DNA of 64,000 nucleotides from Gardnerella piotii (GTDB lineage Bacteria; Actinomycetota; Actinomycetes; Actinomycetales; Bifidobacteriaceae), in the NCBI RefSeq assembly GCF_003397585.1, contig NZ_QJUV01000001.1, positions 806,001 through 870,000 on the forward strand. Direction: 5' to 3'. This document shows positions 37,307-46,611 of the stretch, one piece after another (position 1 is the first letter of the stretch; each line of letters starts with the position of its first letter). A program made the translations under genes and the position numbers. Below the pieces are notes generated by a model, which was not told where the DNA came from, made no database searches, and saw only the letters and a program-made list of their open reading frames with translations.

Positions 37307-39889
37307 CTAAACATCACAATAGGCTACTACCCCACGATTAATTATTTGAACTGCTTCATATGCTTTGTGTGCTAAAGAATCGTCTACATTAGGCAAAATT
37401 CTTAAATAATCGCTAAGAACAGCAAGCTGATTAAGCAAGTCTATAAGTCTTTTAGCAAAGCGCACAAAATCTCCACCCGTAATATCCGTATTTTGCAAAA
37501 TATCAAGCAAGTCAGCGCCTTGCGCCCAATCATATATAAGGTCTACTGCGCCAAAATCCAGCGATTTCAACGCATCAAGATGATTGTTTAAGCACATATT
37601 GCTTATGCGCATAAACAATTCTTTTAATCTAGAAACAGTATTGAATACAGCGCCGTCTAATCCACCAGGATATCTTCTTGGCTCTGATCCCACTGGGCCT
37701 CTAGACTCATAAACCAAAGAAGATACGCAACTCAACAGCTCAATAGGAGTTAAATCGTTAAAAATACCTTCGCAAATAGCTTGCGCAAAAACAACATCAA
37801 GCTCGTTATAAAGTCGTCTAAGAAGCTGACCCTTATTAGTCAAAACAAACGTATTACCTGTTTGTTTTAAGTAATCCAAACTACATAAAACATTACAAAT
37901 GTTGTCAAAACATCTTGCAACAGAACCAGTTCTAGAATTATAACGCTCTTTAACTTGATTTAGCTCTTTTGTTTCTCTAGCCCAATAATATCCCCAATGT
38001 AAATGGTTTTGAATATCTGGGCAATTTGCACAAGGATGGTTTCTTTCTTGAATGCGCAAGCTAGCAATTTTGTTATCTAACTCTTTGAATGCATTTGAAC
38101 GCTCTAAATCGCTGGAAAACAGCGTATGCTTAAGTTTTCTACGCTGATCATGTTGAGCGTCTTTAAGGCGCATTCTAAGAGTCATAAACTCAGCAAAATC
38201 GCCATTAGAACAATGGAAAGCTTGCTCATAGCCACTAATCGCCTCTTGAAGCTCTTCAATACGACTCAAAAGGCGCGTTGCAGAAGCATTTGCTTCCCAT
38301 TGCGCAAACGAGCTGCTAAGTGTTACTCGAGCTGTTTTTGCATCGCTATTATTAAGAAGATTAACAGCCATGTTAAAAGTTGGAACAAAGCTAGAGTGAA
38401 GAGGATAAACACGCTTGCTAGAAAGAGAAGCCGCTTTAGCTGGGTCAAAATCAGGATTGTCTATTAAAACAGCATGACCAATATCGTCAATTCCACGCCT
38501 GCCAGCTCGGCCAGTAAGTTGAGTAAACTCTCCAGGAGTAAGAGGAACATGACCTGTGCCATCATACTTAACTAGCTTTTCTACAACAACGCTTCTAGCT
38601 GGCATATTTAAGCCTAAAGCAAGCGTTTCTGTAGCAAAAATAATCTTAATAAGACCACGCTCAAAAAGAGTTTCAACAATATGCCTAAAAATCGCAATCA
38701 TGCCTGCGTGATGAGCCGCGAATCCTTGTTCAAGAGCATATCTAAAGCGTTCAAATCTAAGAGCTTTTAAGTCACTTTTAGAAAGCTTATTTTGCGAGAT
38801 CATTGAATCAACAATTCTACGAATCTCGTACATCTCTTCATCGCTGGTAAGAGCTAGACCAGCGTTTAAGCATTGCTGAACAGCTTGATCACAACCAGAA
38901 CGTGAGAAAATAAAGTAAATCCCAGGAAGCATATTAAGATAATCAAGCTCGTCAATAACAGCCCATCTTTTAGGAGTATGACGAACAGTTAAAGACGACT
39001 TGGAATTTTTTTGTAAATCACTAGAACGATCTCGCGATTTTCTTCTAGAAAACTTACCTTTATAAGAACGCTTATCTTTACTTAAATAAGAAGATTTTTT
39101 GCGCAAAGCAGCGTTTTCCAACTGGCTTAACTTTCTAGTTAAAGCAAGATTTACACGATTCGTTGCATTACCATTTTTGTCTGTATCGTAAAGATTAAGA
39201 AGCTCTGGCTCTGTTTGGCCATCTTTTTGAATAATAACATGACGTTCAAGAGGAACAGGCCTATGCTCATCAACAATTAAATGAGTGTTTCCGCGAACAG
39301 AAGAAATCCATGCGCTAAAATCTTCAACATTAGAAACAGTTGCCGAAAGTCCAATAATTTTAACACTTTGCGGAAGATGAATAATAACTTCTTCCCAAAC
39401 TGCTCCTCGGAATTTATCTGCTAAATAATGCACCTCGTCTAAAACAACAAATCCAAGAGAATTAAGTGTTATTGAACGCTCATAAAGCATATTGCGTAAG
39501 ACTTCTGTTGTCATAACAACAATATCTGCTTCACTGTTAACAGACGTGTCTCCTGTTAAAAGACCAACTTTATTAGAGCCATAAACTTCACAAAAATCAT
39601 GATATTTTTGGTTGCTAAGAGCCTTGATTGGAGTTGTATAGAAGGTTTTAACACCACGATTAACGCCCAAAAAAACAGCAAAATCTGCTACAACCGTTTT
39701 ACCAGCGCCTGTAGGAGCAGCAACAAGAACATTATCTCCATTTTCTAGAGCATCAATTGCTTCAAGTTGAAAATCATCCAAGTCAAAACTTAAAGAGCTT
39801 TCAAATTTTGCAGCCATTGATTTAGAATGCTGCAAAGTCTTGCGAAACGCACTAAATCGTTGCGACGGAGATAATGGGAGCGTAGTCAT
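37307..39889 (-). CDS. helY: Ski2-like DEAD/DEAH helicase, HelY type
   Basis: This 860-aa superfamily 2 helicase has Q/Walker A motif VAAPTGAGKT, motif II DEVHYL, motif III LSATVSN, motif VI QLTGRAGRRG and a long helical C-terminal region. A basic Ser/Arg-rich insert (SYKGKFSRRKSRDRSSDLQ) lies near residue 270. In Mycobacterium, helY follows pafBC and the tat genes; here pafBC and a one-TM protein precede it. The start is 10 nt after the stop of that small gene. An RNA or DNA unwinding role is inferred from family. Confidence 0.9.
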   Translation of the reverse strand: MTTLPLSPSQRFSAFRKTLQHSKSMAAKFESSLSFDLDDFQLEAIDALENGDNVLVAAPTGAGKTVVADFAVFLGVNRGVKTFYTTPIKALSNQKYHDFCEVYGSNKVGLLTGDTSVNSEADIVVMTTEVLRNMLYERSITLNSLGFVVLDEVHYLADKFRGAVWEEVIIHLPQSVKIIGLSATVSNVEDFSAWISSVRGNTHLIVDEHRPVPLERHVIIQKDGQTEPELLNLYDTDKNGNATNRVNLALTRKLSQLENAALRKKSSYLSKDKRSYKGKFSRRKSRDRSSDLQKNSKSSLTVRHTPKRWAVIDELDYLNMLPGIYFIFSRSGCDQAVQQCLNAGLALTSDEEMYEIRRIVDSMISQNKLSKSDLKALRFERFRYALEQGFAAHHAGMIAIFRHIVETLFERGLIKIIFATETLALGLNMPARSVVVEKLVKYDGTGHVPLTPGEFTQLTGRAGRRGIDDIGHAVLIDNPDFDPAKAASLSSKRVYPLHSSFVPTFNMAVNLLNNSDAKTARVTLSSSFAQWEANASATRLLSRIEELQEAISGYEQAFHCSNGDFAEFMTLRMRLKDAQHDQRRKLKHTLFSSDLERSNAFKELDNKIASLRIQERNHPCANCPDIQNHLHWGYYWARETKELNQVKERYNSRTGSVARCFDNICNVLCSLDYLKQTGNTFVLTNKGQLLRRLYNELDVVFAQAICEGIFNDLTPIELLSCVSSLVYESRGPVGSEPRRYPGGLDGAVFNTVSRLKELFMRISNMCLNNHLDALKSLDFGAVDLIYDWAQGADLLDILQNTDITGGDFVRFAKRLIDLLNQLAVLSDYLRILPNVDDSLAHKAYEAVQIINRGVVAYCDV

Positions 39890-39899
39890 AAACTATTCG

Positions 39900-40274
39900 T
39901 TAGTTTCCTTTAGTTTCTTTAGATTCCTTAAAAATTGGATTGTCAATATCTTCCTTACGCAAAGACACATTATTCCAATGCTGCCAAACAGTCCTATGAG
40001 AATCCCCTACTTTTTCTCTGCGTCTTAAAACTCGAATGCGAGCCTCTTCTACACATTGCGCAGCATCGCTAATCGGACGCGTAAAAAATGGATATGAATT
40101 CTTTTTCAACGAATCATCACCGTTTTGCAACTTTTCAAAACAAGAATAAACCTTAGTGGAAAAACTAGTGCAATTCGTTAAAATCTTATACGCGCATTTA
40201 AGTGCGTACGCAAGCCCTGCACCAATCATGCATAGCATAAAAAGAATTAATAAAAGCCAAATCCACCATGGCAT
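39900..40274 (-). CDS. Small one-TM protein of unknown function
   Basis: This 124-aa protein starts with a hydrophobic segment (MPWWIWLLLILFMLCMIGAGLAYAL) and continues as a polar, basic helical domain (EEARIRVLRRREKVGDSHRTVWQHW). No TatA motifs are seen, though it sits where tatA/tatC occur between pafC and helY in other Actinobacteria. GTGGAGAA inside the pafBC 3' end serves as ribosome site; only one base separates the two genes. Translation coupling is likely. Confidence 0.7.
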   Translation of the reverse strand: MPWWIWLLLILFMLCMIGAGLAYALKCAYKILTNCTSFSTKVYSCFEKLQNGDDSLKKNSYPFFTRPISDAAQCVEEARIRVLRRREKVGDSHRTVWQHWNNVSLRKEDIDNPIFKESKETKGN

Positions 40275-40275
40275 T

Positions 40276-42204
40276 TTAATTCTCCACGTTTTGGAAATCG
40301 CTATTATTAACGCTTAATTCTCGCTGTGCTCGAGCAATAATCATAGTGCGCAAAGTCTCTGGAGAAACAGCTTTAATATGACGAGCGTGGGCAATGCAAA
40401 ATGCAACAAACCAGGAGTCGGAAGAAACCGTTAAGTGAACCTTAACACCAGCCCCACAAGGCTCGATGGTAGCTCCAGAAAGACTCTTTAAGAAGTTCAA
40501 ATCTGGCTCATCTGTAATAAAGCATGTTTGAGTGCCATTGTCAAAACTCCATTTTCTAAGTTCACTAACTGGAACATCTGGAATTTCTACAGAACAAATA
40601 GGCTTAACAACTTCTGCACGCTCAATTCTTGCAACGCGCAAAACCTGCCAAATTCTAGGCAAACCGTTCGCTTTATTAATCGAAGTGTCTTTTGCAACAA
40701 AACTACGCTTATCTTGTGGAGTTTGATTCTCAACATCTGTCCAAACAGCAACGTAGTACACGCCTTCGTCAACAAAAATCTTAGAAGGAGCAACAATCTT
40801 TCTGCGAGTTCTACCAGCGCCGTCAGTGTACTCCATGTCGATTAATGCGTTAGCGCTAATCGCACTGCGAACAACGGAACAATTTCTAGGCTCCACCTCG
40901 TAACCAGTAAGGCTAAGCCAAGGAGTCTCACCAGGGCTAACATGTCTACGCAAACGCATGTAAAGCGCTTTGGCTTGATCTCTTTGTTCAACAGGCAAAA
41001 GAGGAGAATGCGCAAGGTAATTGATAGAAGCAGTAAGCATACTCATATACTGTTGAGAAACTCCTGCTAAACGCTCAAGACCCAGCGAGTTAGTTGCGGA
41101 AACAATACCTTCCGTTTCTAAAAGCGACCAATCAATATCGAAGAATTGGCTACCTGCCATCTCTCCATCGTCGGAAACGGTAGTAAGCGTATTAATGTCT
41201 TTATGCAAAATCGCAACAAATCTACGAAGCTCATCGTCATTCTTAGGTTTGCCAATAAATCTTACAGCAAGCTCATTTAGTGGGAATTCTTCTCCAAGAT
41301 GAGCAGAAAGGAAGAGCATTAGTCGAAGTCTGCGATCTACTTCACTTCCCGTTTGGAAAGACGTCTTTTTTTGACGAGACTTGTCTGGCTCGTTTTCCGA
41401 AAGATCTTGATTATCTTCCGCATTAGAACGTGCAGAATCAACGCTTTGATCAGCGTAATTCTCGTCGCATTCAACGAATTGCGTAGCAGCATTAAGTCTT
41501 CTATGGAAAGCATCAACCGCTTCTTGAGGGCTTACAACGCAAGAACCTGGATGCTCAAGAACAAACATTGCTAAATCGTCGGAATCAGTGTATGCAACGT
41601 TCAAATGTTCACCATCAACGTCAACAGTTGCTGCAAATCTTCTAGAATCAATAACCTTAACCAATGCGTCTGGAATTGTTTGAGTTCCAAGCCCTGGAGC
41701 AATCGAATCTAAGCCCAAGCCAGGAATAGGCGTTTGAGGAACGCGCGGAGCAGTACGAGACGCAGAAGAATGTTGCTGATCTACTTTGCGTGATTCAGAA
41801 GAAGAAATCGACATAGAACGAGCTAAATAATTAGCAGCCGCAAGAACAGGAAGCTCTTCTTGTTCAAAACGAATACGCACGCGTGGTTCGTCACCAAGTT
41901 GCAACCTGTAGGATGCAAAATCTTGGCCTTCAGACTTTGAAGAATATTCAGGCTGGCGAGATTCAATCGCAATACCCATAGCTGCAAGCTTGGCACGATC
42001 TCTTTGGAATTGCTTTGCAAACGCAGCCTTTGCAGCTTGATCGGCAAGCTCTCCATAAGAATCGGCATAAGCCTTAACTCGTTGCGCAATCTGACGCGAA
42101 GTCAGCCATTGTGGAAATGCGGAAGACAACACAGCCAGTACATCAAGCTCGTGTTTGCCCCACTTATCGGAAAAACGACGTCTTCCGTTACTTCCTTCTG
42201 CCAT
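40276..42204 (-). CDS. pafBC: Fused PafBC WYL-domain DNA damage regulator
   Basis: This 642-aa protein joins two PafB/PafC-like halves. The first has an N-terminal HTH (KHELDVLAVLSSAFPQWLTSRQIAQRV) and a degenerate WYL-like part. An acidic linker follows near residues 255-285, then a second HTH (RLRLMLFLSAHLGEEFPLNELAVRF) and a full WYL domain (ALIDMEYTDGAGRTRRKIVAPSKIFVDEGVYYVAVW). PafBC activates LexA-independent damage genes in mycobacteria; that role is inferred here. GTGAGGAC precedes ATG 42204. It is the first gene of a unit with the TM protein and helY. Confidence 0.88.
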   Translation of the reverse strand: MAEGSNGRRRFSDKWGKHELDVLAVLSSAFPQWLTSRQIAQRVKAYADSYGELADQAAKAAFAKQFQRDRAKLAAMGIAIESRQPEYSSKSEGQDFASYRLQLGDEPRVRIRFEQEELPVLAAANYLARSMSISSSESRKVDQQHSSASRTAPRVPQTPIPGLGLDSIAPGLGTQTIPDALVKVIDSRRFAATVDVDGEHLNVAYTDSDDLAMFVLEHPGSCVVSPQEAVDAFHRRLNAATQFVECDENYADQSVDSARSNAEDNQDLSENEPDKSRQKKTSFQTGSEVDRRLRLMLFLSAHLGEEFPLNELAVRFIGKPKNDDELRRFVAILHKDINTLTTVSDDGEMAGSQFFDIDWSLLETEGIVSATNSLGLERLAGVSQQYMSMLTASINYLAHSPLLPVEQRDQAKALYMRLRRHVSPGETPWLSLTGYEVEPRNCSVVRSAISANALIDMEYTDGAGRTRRKIVAPSKIFVDEGVYYVAVWTDVENQTPQDKRSFVAKDTSINKANGLPRIWQVLRVARIERAEVVKPICSVEIPDVPVSELRKWSFDNGTQTCFITDEPDLNFLKSLSGATIEPCGAGVKVHLTVSSDSWFVAFCIAHARHIKAVSPETLRTMIIARAQRELSVNNSDFQNVEN

Positions 42205-42430
42205 TTGTCCTCACGTATCGTTTCTTTGTAATTTCACTTTGTGTTAAAAACATGCGAAAAACGCTAAATTCTCAACACACACCTTAACTATTTTAATGGT
42301 GTTTTGCCATACGTGTGGACATTTTCAAAAAAAGTCATCAAATTTCTTGAAAATACAATAATCAACACTATAAAAACGTTGAAATAAGGCCATTTTCCAC
42401 ACGACACGCCCGAATGAATTTATTTTGTGA
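42205..42430. other. Intergenic region between ugpA and pafBC
   Basis: This A+T-rich gap holds the pafBC upstream region. An 8-bp inverted repeat CGTGTGGA (42312-42319) and TCCACACG (42396-42403) brackets a smaller stem ATTTTCAA/TTGAAAAT. No gene or convincing promoter was recognised. Confidence 0.4.
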
Positions 42431-43858
42431 CTACACCCACTCGTCTGGCTCAATGCCCTGCGGACCCACAAATTCGCCATTTGGAACGTAACTTGGCTCC
42501 CCTGTATCTTCTAAAATAGCATCCGCAAACATAGAAACTTGGCTTCCAAAAGTCCAATCGCCTCGAATCGTAACGGATTTTGCAGCAGCCAAAGCTGGAA
42601 CAGAATACGGGAATCTTTCGTTAAAATCATCAATAGTTTTGTAGAATCGTGGATCTAAATCCACATCTGGAAATATGTAATTGCCATCTTCCATCTCGTA
42701 AGAATCTGTAAGATGGAAGCGGTCAGAACGCATTATAAACAAATCGTTAGTAGTCTTTACAGGCAAAAATCGCATTCTATCAACCTCAACACAAATCGCA
42801 TCGTCAAAAAGCGAAACAGCGGAACCCATAGCAGTTTCAAGCTGAATCACTTTTTCGCTTGAATCATCAGTTGGGTCAACAGTCTTGTGATTGCAAATAA
42901 CTGGAAGAGGAAGCACACCTTTATATTTTTTAAGAATCTTTTGCAAAGCATCAACGCGAATCCAAATATTATTAGTATTAAAATAAGGATGTTTATTAAT
43001 GCTTTGCGCACTTCGCCTATCTTCTGCGGCAACCTGAGTCATTTCTCGAAGCATCATTCTGCCAGTTTCAAGACTTCTAACAATATGACCGCCTTTACGG
43101 TCTGCTTGAGTACGCTTAGCAACCTCAATCATGATTGAAGCACCAGTATTTTCAAAATGCTGAGCAAGAGTTCTAGAGGGTCTTGCACCTAAATTGTCGG
43201 AGTTAGAAATAAACAAGTATTTAATGCCATTTTTCTTTAGAATATCCAGCAATCCAGATTCCCAAATAGTAGAGAAAATGTCGCCATGGCCTGGAGGACA
43301 CCATTCTAAACTGCTATCTTTAGAACAAGAAACAGGCTCCCCCGTTTCTTCTAGAAGCTTTGGCTCTTGATGCTGAATAATTTCAACAGGAATATTTTCT
43401 TGAGAAAACTTTTTTGTACGCTTTAATACTTGTAACGTATCTTTAGACGTTCGAAAAGAGTTCATAAAAACCAAAGGCAAATCAACGCCTAAACGTTGGC
43501 GCGCTGTAAGAACTTGGCCAATTATAATATCAATAAATCTCATTTGACGAGCTTTATGTCTTCTAACTGGCAATAGCGACTTTGCACAAGACAATCCCAT
43601 TGACGTTCCAAGACCACCATTTAGCTTAATAAATGCTGTTTTTGAAAACGCGTTAACTGCTTTATTGTGATCAATTGTTTCATAAATCTCATGAAAATTT
43701 GGCACAGTCTTAATAGGTTCTACTGCGTTTTCGCGAATAAATCCGCCAGTTTTATCTTCATTCCACACTTTATAAAGACGTTCAAATTGGCTAATAGCAA
43801 CTTCGCTCATACCGTGTTCGCGCATCTTTGCAGCGGACAATTCAAAAGTGTTGTCCAT
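42431..43858 (-). CDS. ugpA: UTP-glucose-1-phosphate uridylyltransferase, UGP2-like
   Basis: This 475-aa enzyme makes UDP-glucose from UTP and glucose 1-phosphate. It is the eukaryote-like family, with the nucleotide loop KLNGGLGTSMGL and FMNSFRTSKDT, IQHQEPKLLEETGEP and WCPPGHGDIF, not the bacterial GalU. This type is the one used by bifidobacteria in the galactose/lacto-N-biose route. GGGAGG lies about 10 nt before ATG 43858. Confidence 0.93.
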   Translation of the reverse strand: MDNTFELSAAKMREHGMSEVAISQFERLYKVWNEDKTGGFIRENAVEPIKTVPNFHEIYETIDHNKAVNAFSKTAFIKLNGGLGTSMGLSCAKSLLPVRRHKARQMRFIDIIIGQVLTARQRLGVDLPLVFMNSFRTSKDTLQVLKRTKKFSQENIPVEIIQHQEPKLLEETGEPVSCSKDSSLEWCPPGHGDIFSTIWESGLLDILKKNGIKYLFISNSDNLGARPSRTLAQHFENTGASIMIEVAKRTQADRKGGHIVRSLETGRMMLREMTQVAAEDRRSAQSINKHPYFNTNNIWIRVDALQKILKKYKGVLPLPVICNHKTVDPTDDSSEKVIQLETAMGSAVSLFDDAICVEVDRMRFLPVKTTNDLFIMRSDRFHLTDSYEMEDGNYIFPDVDLDPRFYKTIDDFNERFPYSVPALAAAKSVTIRGDWTFGSQVSMFADAILEDTGEPSYVPNGEFVGPQGIEPDEWV

Positions 43859-43923
43859 TTAACGCAGCCTCCCTGTATGCATTGTGATTAATAGTTTATC
43901 TGCTCAAACAATATGTTGCAAAC

Positions 43924-43962
43924 AAAAATGGACTCACGCGTTAAACACGCAAGTCCATTTTT
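43924..43962 (-). terminator. Terminator of the rpsB-tsf unit
   Basis: AAAAATGGACT and AGTCCATTTTT form a stem with a nested GCGT/ACGC stem. A- and T-runs at each end make it work in either direction; it lies 52 bp past the tsf stop. Confidence 0.88.
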
Positions 43963-44013
43963 ACATTTCAAATAGTTTTCAGTAAAAGAAAATTATTTGA
44001 AACTTAGCAAAAA

Positions 44014-44865
44014 CTATTCAGCAGAGCCTTTGCCAACCTCAACACGAGCGAAAGCTAAAGCAGAGCCGCCAACTTCCTTGAACAAGTCGCCAATAGTCTT
44101 GGAAGGATCCTTAACATAAGCTTGCTCAAGAAGAACAGTTTCCTTGAAGAAGGCGTTCAAACGGCCTTCAACAATCTTTGGAACGATCTTTTCTGGCTTG
44201 CCTTCTGCCAAGGACTTTTCGGTAGCAACGCGACGCTCGGACTCCAACACATCTGCTGGAACGTCTTCGCGGCGGAGCCACTGAGCACCCATAGCGGAAA
44301 TCTGCAAAGCAGCTTCGTGAGCAACCTTAGCGCCTGCTTCGTCGGTAGCAATCATAGAAACAATGCTTGGAGGCAATTCAACGGACTTCTTGTGAGCATA
44401 AACCTCAACGTGAGGACCGCTAACCTTAGCAATCTGGCCAACCTTAACGTGCTCGCCAAACAATGCTGCTGCTTCTTCAACTTCTTCCTTAACAGTAGCA
44501 TCTCCAGCCTTAGCGGCAAGAAGCTCTTCTGCATTAGAAGCATTGGCTTCAATAGCATTGTTCAACACAGTTTCGGAGAATTCAACAAACTTTGGTGTCT
44601 TAGCAACAAAGTCAGTTTCGGAATTCAACTCAACTGCATAACCAGTTTCGCCTTCTGCAGTCTTAACAACCTTAGAAGCAACGGTTCCTTCTTGAGCCTT
44701 GCGACCTTCACGCTTGCCAGCGGCCTGAATGCCCTTAGCGCGGATGATTTCCTTAGCGCGAGCTACATCGCCTTCGGCTTCAGTAAGAGCCTTCTTAACG
44801 TCCATCATGCCTGCGCCAGTTTCTTCGCGCACCTGCTTAATCAACGCTGCAGTAATTGCTGCCAT
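44014..44865 (-). CDS. tsf: Translation elongation factor Ts
   Basis: This 283-aa guanine nucleotide exchange factor acts on EF-Tu. It has the N-terminal UBA-like domain with ALIKQVREETGAGMMDVKKAL and the EF-Tu-contacting TDFVAKTPKF. ATG 44865 follows TGAGGAGAA; a longer in-frame start at 44889 is unlikely. Codon use is biased, as in rpsB. It is co-transcribed with rpsB (29-bp gap). Confidence 0.97.
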   Translation of the reverse strand: MAAITAALIKQVREETGAGMMDVKKALTEAEGDVARAKEIIRAKGIQAAGKREGRKAQEGTVASKVVKTAEGETGYAVELNSETDFVAKTPKFVEFSETVLNNAIEANASNAEELLAAKAGDATVKEEVEEAAALFGEHVKVGQIAKVSGPHVEVYAHKKSVELPPSIVSMIATDEAGAKVAHEAALQISAMGAQWLRREDVPADVLESERRVATEKSLAEGKPEKIVPKIVEGRLNAFFKETVLLEQAYVKDPSKTIGDLFKEVGGSALAFARVEVGKGSAE

Positions 44866-44894
44866 TTTGTTCTCCTCATTAACTGCCAACAGGC

Positions 44895-45695
44895 TTATTC
44901 AGCCTTGGCTTCATTGTCGGACTGTTCAGATTCCTTAGTGAGCAGTTCCTTTTCCCATGCTGCCATTGGCTGAGCATTGGCATCTTCAGCCTTTGCACCC
45001 TTGCCAGCGTGATCAAGCAAACCTTCTGCAACAGCATCGGCCATCAAGCTTGTAAGAAGCTCTACACCACGAATTGCATCGTCGTTTGCTGGAATTGGAT
45101 ACTCAACGGATTCTGGATCGGTGTTGGTGTCAACGATTGCCACAACTGGAATACCGAGCTTGTGTGCTTCTTCAACAGCCAAAGCTTCCTTGTTAACGTC
45201 TACAACAAACATTGCAGAAGGAGTACGGTTCATATTGCGAATACCGCCGAGCTGCTTGGAAAGCTTATCCTTTTCGCGCTCAAGAAGCAAAAGTTCCTTC
45301 TTGGTTAAACCAGATCCACGAACGTCGGTAAAGTCCATTTCCTCGAGTTCCTTCAAACGCTTTACGCGAGTAGAAACAGTTTGGAAGTTAGTCAACATAC
45401 CGCCGAGCCAGCGCTCACTTACGTAAGGCATGTTTACGCGAGTAGCCTGATTTTGCACAGCTTCTTGAGCCTGCTTTTTAGTACCCACAAACAAAACAGT
45501 GCCATTATGAGCAACAGTCTGCTTAATAAAGTCATAAGCCTTGTCGATCATGTCGAGCGACTTGAACAAATTGATGATATGAATACCATTGCGCTGAGTA
45601 AGAATGAACTGCTTCATCTTTGGATTCCAGCGACGAGTTTGGTGACCGAAGTGCAAACCAGCCTTCAGCATTTCGCTCATGGTAATCTGTGCCAT
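44895..45695 (-). CDS. rpsB: 30S ribosomal protein S2
   Basis: This 266-aa protein has the classic S2 opening ([26 protein letters not shown]), [17 protein letters not shown] and [27 protein letters not shown] short acidic C-terminal tail follows. AGAAAGG precedes ATG 45695. The leader is long (about 190 nt from the likely -10) and contains a terminator-like hairpin, suggesting leader control. Confidence 0.97.
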   Translation of the reverse strand: MAQITMSEMLKAGLHFGHQTRRWNPKMKQFILTQRNGIHIINLFKSLDMIDKAYDFIKQTVAHNGTVLFVGTKKQAQEAVQNQATRVNMPYVSERWLGGMLTNFQTVSTRVKRLKELEEMDFTDVRGSGLTKKELLLLEREKDKLSKQLGGIRNMNRTPSAMFVVDVNKEALAVEEAHKLGIPVVAIVDTNTDPESVEYPIPANDDAIRGVELLTSLMADAVAEGLLDHAGKGAKAEDANAQPMAAWEKELLTKESEQSDNEAKAE

Positions 45696-45830
45696 ATCTA
45701 TATACCTTTCTTGTCGGTTCTTGCCTGGCCATGTCTGTTCGCATGCAACTTGGCTAGCATATAACTAAATCCAAGCCGACCGACACGAACGGACGCGTAC
45801 ATGGCGCGTATATGCGCATTCTGATAGACA

Positions 45831-45872
45831 ATAAAAAACGAGCAATCGTATAACGCGACAACACTCATGCTC
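45831..45872 (-). promoter_or_regulatory. Terminator-like hairpin in the rpsB leader
   Basis: On the minus strand GAGCA (45868-45872) pairs with TGCTC (45840-45844) around an inner GTCG/CGAT stem, and a T6 run follows at 45833-45838. It lies between the probable -10 and rpsB, where it could act as an attenuator. Confidence 0.4.
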
Positions 45873-45893
45873 AAAGCGAACACGCAAATCCAA

Positions 45894-45899
45894 ATTATA
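45894..45899 (-). promoter_or_regulatory. Probable -10 of rpsB
   Basis: A perfect TATAAT on the minus strand (CTGTTATAATTTGG context). The best -35 candidate, TTACAA, is 20 bp away, so spacing is not ideal. Confidence 0.45.
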
Positions 45900-45956
45900 A
45901 CAGAAGCTTTATACTAACTTTGTAATCAATCTCTATAAAAAATCGCGATAATTTAT

Positions 45957-46003
45957 TAAATTAGCTACTTAAAATTATCTACAATATCTAAATTAGCTAC
46001 TTA
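45957..46003. repeat. 15-bp direct repeat at the def 3' end
   Basis: TAAATTAGCTACTTA occurs at 45957-45971 and 45989-46003. The second copy contains the def stop codon. Confidence 0.85.
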
Positions 46004-46485
46004 GAAGAGCTATTGCGCAATTGGCGTAAAGCTTGCTTTCTAACATCTTTTTCTAAACGGTCAATATACACATGACCATCAAGATGGTCACATTCATGTT
46101 GAATCATGCGGGCCATTAAGCCTTTACCTTCTAAAACAACAGTTTTACCGTCTAGATCTATTCCTCTTGCTCTAGCATAATCAGCTCTGCGGGTCTTGTA
46201 CCACAATCCTGGAACCGATAAGCAGCCCTCATCTCCGTATTGTTCACCATTAAGCTCTTCTATAACAGGATTTAGAATATAGCCTATTGTTCCATCAATG
46301 TTATAAGAAAATGCTCTAAGATTAACACCAATTTGGTTTGCGCTAAGACCTGCACGACCTGGGTCGTTTACAGTTTCTAATAAATCTTCTACAAGACTTC
46401 TAACAGATGGTGTAATCTCGCGAATTTCATCACAAGGTGTTCTAAGAACAGGGTCTGGAACAACGCGGATTTGTCTAATAGTCAC
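45997..46485 (-). CDS. def: Peptide deformylase
   Basis: This 162-aa metalloenzyme removes the formyl group from nascent proteins. The three motifs are GLSANQIG (motif 1, normally GLAAxQ), EGCLSVPG with the metal-binding cysteine, and QHECDHLDG with the two metal histidines and catalytic glutamate. The start is GTG 46485 with AAGGAG 5 nt upstream. Confidence 0.95.
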   Translation of the reverse strand: MTIRQIRVVPDPVLRTPCDEIREITPSVRSLVEDLLETVNDPGRAGLSANQIGVNLRAFSYNIDGTIGYILNPVIEELNGEQYGDEGCLSVPGLWYKTRRADYARARGIDLDGKTVVLEGKGLMARMIQHECDHLDGHVYIDRLEKDVRKQALRQLRNSSSK

Positions 46486-46503
46486 GGCACTCCTTAAAAC
46501 AAA

Positions 46504-46588
46504 AGGCTAATTAAAATCGCAATCTATAATTATACAAGCTTTATCGTAATACCAGCTGTAAATCTATATTTGCAATTGTTAATTAGCC
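46504..46588 (-). repeat. Inverted repeat flanking the def upstream region
   Basis: GGCTAATTAA at 46504 and TTAATTAGCC at 46579 form a 10-bp inverted repeat about 66 bp apart. A TATAAT on the minus strand (46529-46534) lies inside the loop, and TTTTGTTTT follows on the minus strand. It could be a weak fadD terminator, a def leader structure or an operator. Confidence 0.35.
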
Positions 46589-46611
46589 TATTAGTATCTT
46601 ATTTTATAATC

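Noticed and set aside
44122..44973. 283-codon open frame opposite tsf/rpsB
   Set aside because: Shadow of biased codon use in highly expressed genes; rich in Ser/Asn/Phe/Cys, without recognisable motifs.
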